Shown here piece by piece: positions 44,845 through 64,000 of a stretch of 64,000 bases of DNA. How positions within the stretch are numbered: the stretch's first letter is position 1; every line of letters begins with the position of its first letter. The position numbers were made by a program, and so were the translations under genes. This DNA comes from Leptoclinus maculatus (Eukaryota; Chordata; Actinopteri; Perciformes; Stichaeidae): assembly GCA_032191485.1 (NCBI GenBank), contig JAVDOI010000016.1, forward strand, positions 15,179,736 to 15,243,735. The letters are read 5' to 3'. A model generated the notes under the pieces. That model was not told the DNA's origin, did no database searches, and saw nothing but the letters and a program-made list of their open reading frames with translations.

Positions 44845-47260
44845 TGTGCTGTACAGTTCTTTTCTCACGATTTTGTGTTTTATTGGTCACAAACTTAATA
44901 CTGACAAATCTGCATCATCCTGTCCCTGGTTTACAAATGCATTCAGTTTAAAGACACATTTAAATACGAAATGTAATCATTTTAAAAATAATTTGTAATG
45001 CTAACCTGTCACATTTGACTCATTATGGCCTTGCTTTTCAGTGCAATATAAAAGTATTGTACCTCTATGGAAACGGCACAATCATAGCTAGAAGAAAGTC
45101 AAAAATGTCTTTTGTGCAGTAAAAGTTATAATTCTTTTTTTTTTTTTTTTTTTTTTAAAGCACAAGTTGGATTTCTTTGATAATGTATTTAACAAAAATA
45201 AAAAACAATGTAATCTATACATCTAACATTTTTACAAGTGCCCACAAGAATCTCTAGAAATGAAGAAATGCTGTTTGCTTTTGATGCAAAAACAATTACT
45301 TGGACTTCCTCTCCATCAGCTCCTAATAATCTCATTATGACGCGCAAGCTACGGTTATTTGTTTCTGGGGGGGGGGGGTGTCTGTTTCAATAAAAACTAA
45401 CGTAGCATTTCCAACCTACTACACACACTTAGTGTGTGCAATATCTGATAACTGATTCTATATGTTGCATAAAATAAAATCGTCTGTTCATCTCACGTAT
45501 CATTTGCTATAAGAGCTGTACATATTCATTTCAGACTAAAGTTCTGCTTATCAAGTGATTTCACATTTTTATAAAGTACAAAAAAAGTCACAAAAAACTG
45601 CATTATCATTAAAAATACAGTCATGACCTGAAGTCAGGGGTGTTAAGCTAACAACCACATTAACTGCAGATGTGGACGAGGCCTCCAAGAAGGAGATCAA
45701 AGACATCCTGATCCAGTACGACAGGACCCTGCTGGTCGCCGATGCACGTCGCTGCGAGTCCAAGAAGTTCGGTGGACCTGGAGCTCGTGCCCGCTACCAG
45801 AAGTCCTACCGTTAATCCCCCTGTACATTTTCTTCATAAATTGGAGGAACAAAGAATTTAATTTGTCATTTTTGTTATTCATAAAACTGTACAGACGGCT
45901 TGCTTGCATCCTCTGTTGCTCGTTTTTCAATGAGGGATGTTTGTCTAGTTCAAATCACTTGATTCATTAAGTACAAAACACTTAATAGTTATTTTTCTTG
46001 GTCACATAGCACAAAAATACATGTTGACACTAAACTACATGTTTCTGACATGGTGTCAAAAGTGTCGAGACATAATGAATGTTCTAGTAAATATGTATTT
46101 ACAGCATTAATACATAATGTTGCTCTGCACCGTCAGGTGGTATGTGTGTCTTTTGAGGGAATATATATTATATATATTTTCATCTCCCTCTTTAATGAGC
46201 AGCATCGTTTTCTTCTGCTGAATGAGGACAAGAAAGAATAAAGTTAAAGTGAACTTGCACTATTATACATACACTAATTATCCGTTCTGTACATCTCAGA
46301 GCAGATGTTAGGAGAACTAAGTCAAACATTTTTCTAGATATTTTATTTTCAGTTTAACGTTTGTTCTTAAAATTGGTCTTGTCCAAGATTCCGTTAAATA
46401 ATTCTTGTGATTTAGTATTTTTATTGTTGGTGGTATTTTTGAAAGTGAAAGATGAGAGACATTAAATCATCAGAGGTGCCATAGGCCTGTTTCACAGTGT
46501 TTGACTTGGAGTAAGAAAAGCACAGGTTTTACTAATCCCATTAACTGGCTTTGTTTCATTAAGTGTGCTACGACTGAGTCTGCATGCACACCACCAGGAA
46601 CCTGAAACTAAAGCAGCTTAATTGCATTCAGCCTTCATTAGTTTTTATTATCGACACATGCTTTTATCTAGTGCGATACAAAGACATCAGAGTAAAGTTT
46701 AATAGGTGTTTCTAACGGCCGCTCATTTTTTAAAGCATTCTTAGTTTACAGCATTTTTTCACACCTGCCTAAAACTTTTGCACAGTACTGTATGTGTGCA
46801 TAATTGTTAAATGGAGAGAGTCTCCATACATATCTATTAAAACTTTCAGATCATGTGCATTTCCAAAGGTGTTTCTTACTGTTCTGGACAGTCACATTCT
46901 AAGCCATGGCGAACAGCCATATCTACCTCCCGACTGCGTCCCACATCTGGGAATAACAGCTCACCACTTTTGGACAACCTCTAATCAAAGGCACTTCTAA
47001 CATTAAAGAGCTTGAAAAAAACAACACCACCAGTGCACGAGGACCTCCGGGTGGTTAGGGGAACCATTGCAGTCGCTTGTGTCTGTAGGGAGAAATAGCC
47101 CTGGTCTGGTTTAGGCCTACATGGCTGATTGTTAAACGTTTTCAAAGCTCCCACTTTTCCTCAACGCAGCCCTGGTGACGTATTTGGTAGGGGCGTGGTT
47201 TGATAGTCACAGCACCACAGTCTTCCCTGCTGCTGCCAAATTTAGCTGTCATCTGAGTCG
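44845..47260. other. Intergenic region between aldh18a1 and ate1
   Basis: Holds the orphan rps16 exon at 45670-45815, a 22-base poly-T tract near 45136-45158, a G-run near 45367 and a weak copy of a dispersed repeat near 46655. A GGGGCGTGG box near 47188 is a candidate ate1 promoter element. No other gene seen. Confidence 0.55.
45670..45815 (+). pseudogene. rps16: Orphan last exon of ribosomal protein S16 (rps16)
   Basis: Codes for the last 47 residues of RPS16 (VDEASKKEIKDILIQ ... GGPGARARYQKSYR, stop TAA at 45813) with one apparent difference from the near-invariant vertebrate protein (VADARRC for VADPRRC). Just before it stands a splice-like acceptor (taactgcag). The exon starts with AT, so a T from a preceding exon would restore the Tyr codon found in RPS16. 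The other exons are not in the preceding 0.8 kb between aldh18a1 and this point. The intron-like edge argues for a DNA-level copy of the gene's 3' end rather than a processed retrocopy. A 5'-truncated retrocopy or an assembly error is the alternative. Confidence 0.8.
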
Positions 47261-60890
<13,630 letters not shown>

Positions 60891-63460
60891 GTACTTGCAT
60901 GATTATTATTCTGCACCTACTGTAGGGCACTACTGCACATGCTTGTTCCACATGCTTAGGATTGCAACCAACTGAATGAATACCCCTCCACTCACCCCTC
61001 ACTTTCCCAGCGTGTCAGAGAACCTTCTGTGGCCTTTTTTTTTTTTGGCCAACCCCTTTTATTTTCAGTTGCAGGAGTGTATACGCTGATAGAAACATAG
61101 TGATGAATGTTATATTCCAGTTTCGCCAATAAATCCCCCTAAATCTGACACACTGGACCTTTTAGTTCTTAATATGTTGGACTGTTTGGTGAAACAAGCA
61201 CTCTTCAGATGTCAACTTTTCTGGGATTTTGTAGACTAAATAATCATCTAAGTCAGTGATCGTTGTAATTATTGACAGGTTAATTTGTAATGGAAGTAAT
61301 CCCGAGTTGTGGGAAATCCAATTTGATTCTAATCTCTTTGTTTATTTGTTGTCGTCGCAGTGTTTGCACCTGGATCAACCACAGTTTATCCCACTGTCCG
61401 TCACATGAGCAGCGCGCATGCTATTCGGAGAATTGCAGCATTTCATTGGACCTCGATACATTGTTATAATTATAAAAACGTTTTTTCTGCACGCAATTCT
61501 TTGAACTTTAAACTCTATAAAAGACAGAGAGAAGGAGTTCACTAGTTCATGCAGTGAATGAGAAGTATTGTCTAGTAATGAATGAGAATGGGCATCACCA
61601 TAGATTCATAAAGTTTGAACATTATTTTATAAGTCTCAGTAAATTGGACTATAAAATATATACACAGACCTGCATTTCTCCACTTTACATATGAATAAAA
61701 TACAGTCTAGTCAGGATGTATAACTGCTGGACATGCTCACTAACCTGAGAGGGCCTTTTGTCCCTCAGGGCTGGAAAAACAACCTCCTCCTCCTCCACCC
61801 TCCTGCCAGCAGGCCTCAGTAAATTACTTGAATTCTCCAGCTTGTAAAAGTAAGGTAATTAATAAATAATAAAAGCTGTCAGATTGGGCAGACTGTGGCA
61901 GATTCTTTCCTAGTGCCATAACACCAGCTCTATTAAAGGGAGCGTGTGTTTGTGCGTGTTATGTGTGCACCTCAGGGTTATAACTGTACCGGGATCGGAT
62001 GGGTTCAAGAACTAGAGGAATAGCTTAAAATAAATAAATAAAAGGTGTGGGGCTGCGCAAACAACACCGCTGTCTAAGAAAATACAGTTATTTATTTTTT
62101 ATTGATGGACTTTCCAAGTTGTATACCGACTGAATGTAGTATAGTGTCAAAGCACAGAGTGGATTTAGATTGGGTTAACTACTCCTACAGGCCTCCTGTC
62201 CTATCCTTAATACGAGAACTGGAGTTGCCATGCTGTCCTCTCTCCTTGGTTCATCTTCATTATATCCCCCTTTGTTGGACTCACTACTGTGGCAGCCACT
62301 CCTGAACCCACAGGAGTAAACGGTACAGATTTTATTTTCTTGCCCGTTGTCTTCCCAGAAGCTCAGAGCCCCCCCCCCGTCGTCGTCCTGTGGCGTTCAT
62401 AAAGAAATGGAAAACACATTGTCGATGTGGTGATGGCACATTTTGGTGCCTTGCCATTCTATGCCTGCTGCTGCTACCTAGGAAGTTGGGTCATTTAGTG
62501 TTTGTTGAGGTATTTATTAATCCATTAAAGTACTACCTTGGGACAGAATGTGGAATGCCGTCAGCCTGGCTCAGAGCCAGGCGATAGGAGAGATTGTAGT
62601 TCAATTACCCTGCCAAAATTGTACTACCATTAGACAGTAGGATGTCCTAAAGGGGACTGGCTCTGTTTGTTTAAGGATCTATGCATTTCCCGTCATACCA
62701 TGACTGGAAGGGAGCCAGACATTATTCCTTCCACAACCAATCATGGTTTCCTGACAGAGTTGAAGCACAAACTAGCAACTATTTAGACGCACATATGCGT
62801 ATACACACACACACACACACGCACACACTCTTACTCACACTTAGTGGTCTTAACTGTTTTGCTGAGCCGTGACTCTGAGTTCCTGCACATGTGGCATTCA
62901 TTTTGAGGAAAACAAATCCTGTTAAATCTCTATTTACTCTCCTTGATGGCCGGGACCTTAACCAAGACGCATGAAAAGAAAAAAAGAAGTATATGGAAAA
63001 AGCTGCGAAATGGCAATAAAATGTGTCATTAAAGATGGAAGAAATGAACGAGGAAAATACATTTTGGCTTGGCTCAAAGCTATTTGCAACATGGTTATGC
63101 ACAAATAACGAGACGTTCAATGAAACTTTCAATAAGCAGCATTCCTTTTATGGCAGAGTTGAAGTATTTTGTTTGTGTTTACCTCATTGATCTGTGTACT
63201 GCGGTGAGGATCCTGCAGCTCCTCTGCTGCACACTGAAACAAACAAAGATCTAGTCAGCAAATGTTTGCTGAAGAGAGGAAGAAAGGGGTTGTTTTCTTA
63301 TCGTTTTTTTTAATGTGATGGAGGCAATTCAGGCACATATCACTAAAATGAGTACAGCCATTTGAGCGAAAGAGCACAACGACGAGAGGTCTAAGTAGCA
63401 ATTAGGTTTAAGCAGATGCATGTGTTTGTATGTACCGTGTGAGTGAAGACACGACCGCTT

Positions 63461-63494
<34 letters not shown>

Positions 63495-64000
63495 TTGAGA
63501 CGGCTGCTTGCCCTTCTAATCGTACACAGATGAGTGTTTACTATAGGAAAGGGAGAGTTCGAGAGAAAGCGATGGACTCCATGTGTTGTAGATGAGAACG
63601 TTCCAAAGGGCACTGTGGACAGGGCTCCGTTCACAGGCATATGTGGTGTTGTATTAGAGATGCAGAGAGAGGGAGAGAGAGAGAGAGAGAGGGGGAGCTG
63701 AGAATTTATTCACATGTTAGTTCCCTTGCCATCTCCAAGCCTGAGTGACAGCACCTACACATTAGACTGTCTGTCTCCTGCAGAGTGTGTGTGTGTGTGT
63801 GTGTGTGTGTTAAGGAGTTTGTTTGTTTGAGTGTCTGTGTCAGCCTGGCAGGGCCGCGTGGTCTGTTGATTGTCAGTGGCCAGAGAGGGGTCAGCCCTGC
63901 CAGGCTCCAGGAGAGAGCGGCCTCACCCAGCCAAAGCAGGGTTGACACAGCAGTGGAAAGTTGCTCCTCTCTTTCCTCTTGGTATGATTACCCATCAGCC
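60891..64000 (+). other. ate1: ate1 intron 7 (continues past the window)
   Basis: No match to the expected next exon (FTRFLCSSPL) was seen. Contains CA, GT and GA microsatellites near 62805, 63470, 63670 and 63785. Confidence 0.6.

Overview
The window looks like a teleost fish chromosome segment, probably from a spiny-rayed fish. It has vertebrate multi-exon genes with canonical GT-AG introns, short introns rich in CA/GT microsatellites, several terminal-inverted-repeat DNA elements, and TRIM genes with the exon sizes usual in fish (about 96, 230 and 23 nt). The species cannot be named from the sequence alone. All exon calls were made by reading splice signals, phases and protein similarity from memory; no alignment was run.

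Layout. (1) 1-22.5 kb, + strand: the 3' part of ablim1 (actin-binding LIM protein 1), 24 coding exons from LIM domain 1 to the C-terminal villin headpiece. The earlier 5' exons lie outside the window. Its introns hold a 2.4-kb degenerate hAT transposon (2557-4946), a 445-bp TCTG/TCTA microsatellite, a 35-copy 11-bp minisatellite and a TTAA-ended MITE. (2) 25.0-26.6 kb, +: a TRIM-family coiled-coil/PRY-SPRY gene with no recognisable RING or B-box exon. (3) 28.2-31.9 kb, +: habp2 (factor VII-activating protease), complete, with a fish-type mucin-like linker; a decayed copy of its last exon follows at 32.5 kb. (4) 33.77-34.07 kb, +: a full-length 7SL (SRP) RNA gene with a CRE at about -50 and a T-run terminator. 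(5) 36.56-34.37 kb, - strand: a complete RING/B-box/coiled-coil/SPRY TRIM gene. (6) 38.3-44.4 kb, +: aldh18a1 (P5C synthase), 16 coding exons, complete. (7) 45.7 kb: an orphan last exon of rps16. (8) 47.3 kb to the right edge, +: the 5' half of ate1 (arginyl-tRNA-protein transferase) with exons 1-6 and the two alternative 129-nt versions of exon 7; downstream exons lie beyond 64 kb.

ablim1, habp2, aldh18a1 and ate1 all have human orthologues on chromosome 10q, so the block reflects old linkage, although the gene order differs from human. The genes are not known to form one pathway: ablim1 is cytoskeletal, habp2 is a secreted protease, aldh18a1 makes proline/ornithine precursors in mitochondria, ate1 arginylates proteins for the Arg/N-degron pathway, and the TRIM genes are probable ubiquitin-ligase or immune family members.

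The most interesting points are: the ate1 mutually exclusive exon pair, which share length, phase and first bases; ablim1 splicing oddities (an 8-nt microexon, a GC-AG intron, GT repeats touching both splice sites of one exon, and a pair of exons with homologous ends); loss in aldh18a1 of the internal donor that makes the short isoform in mammals; the orphan rps16 exon; and the 7SL RNA gene.
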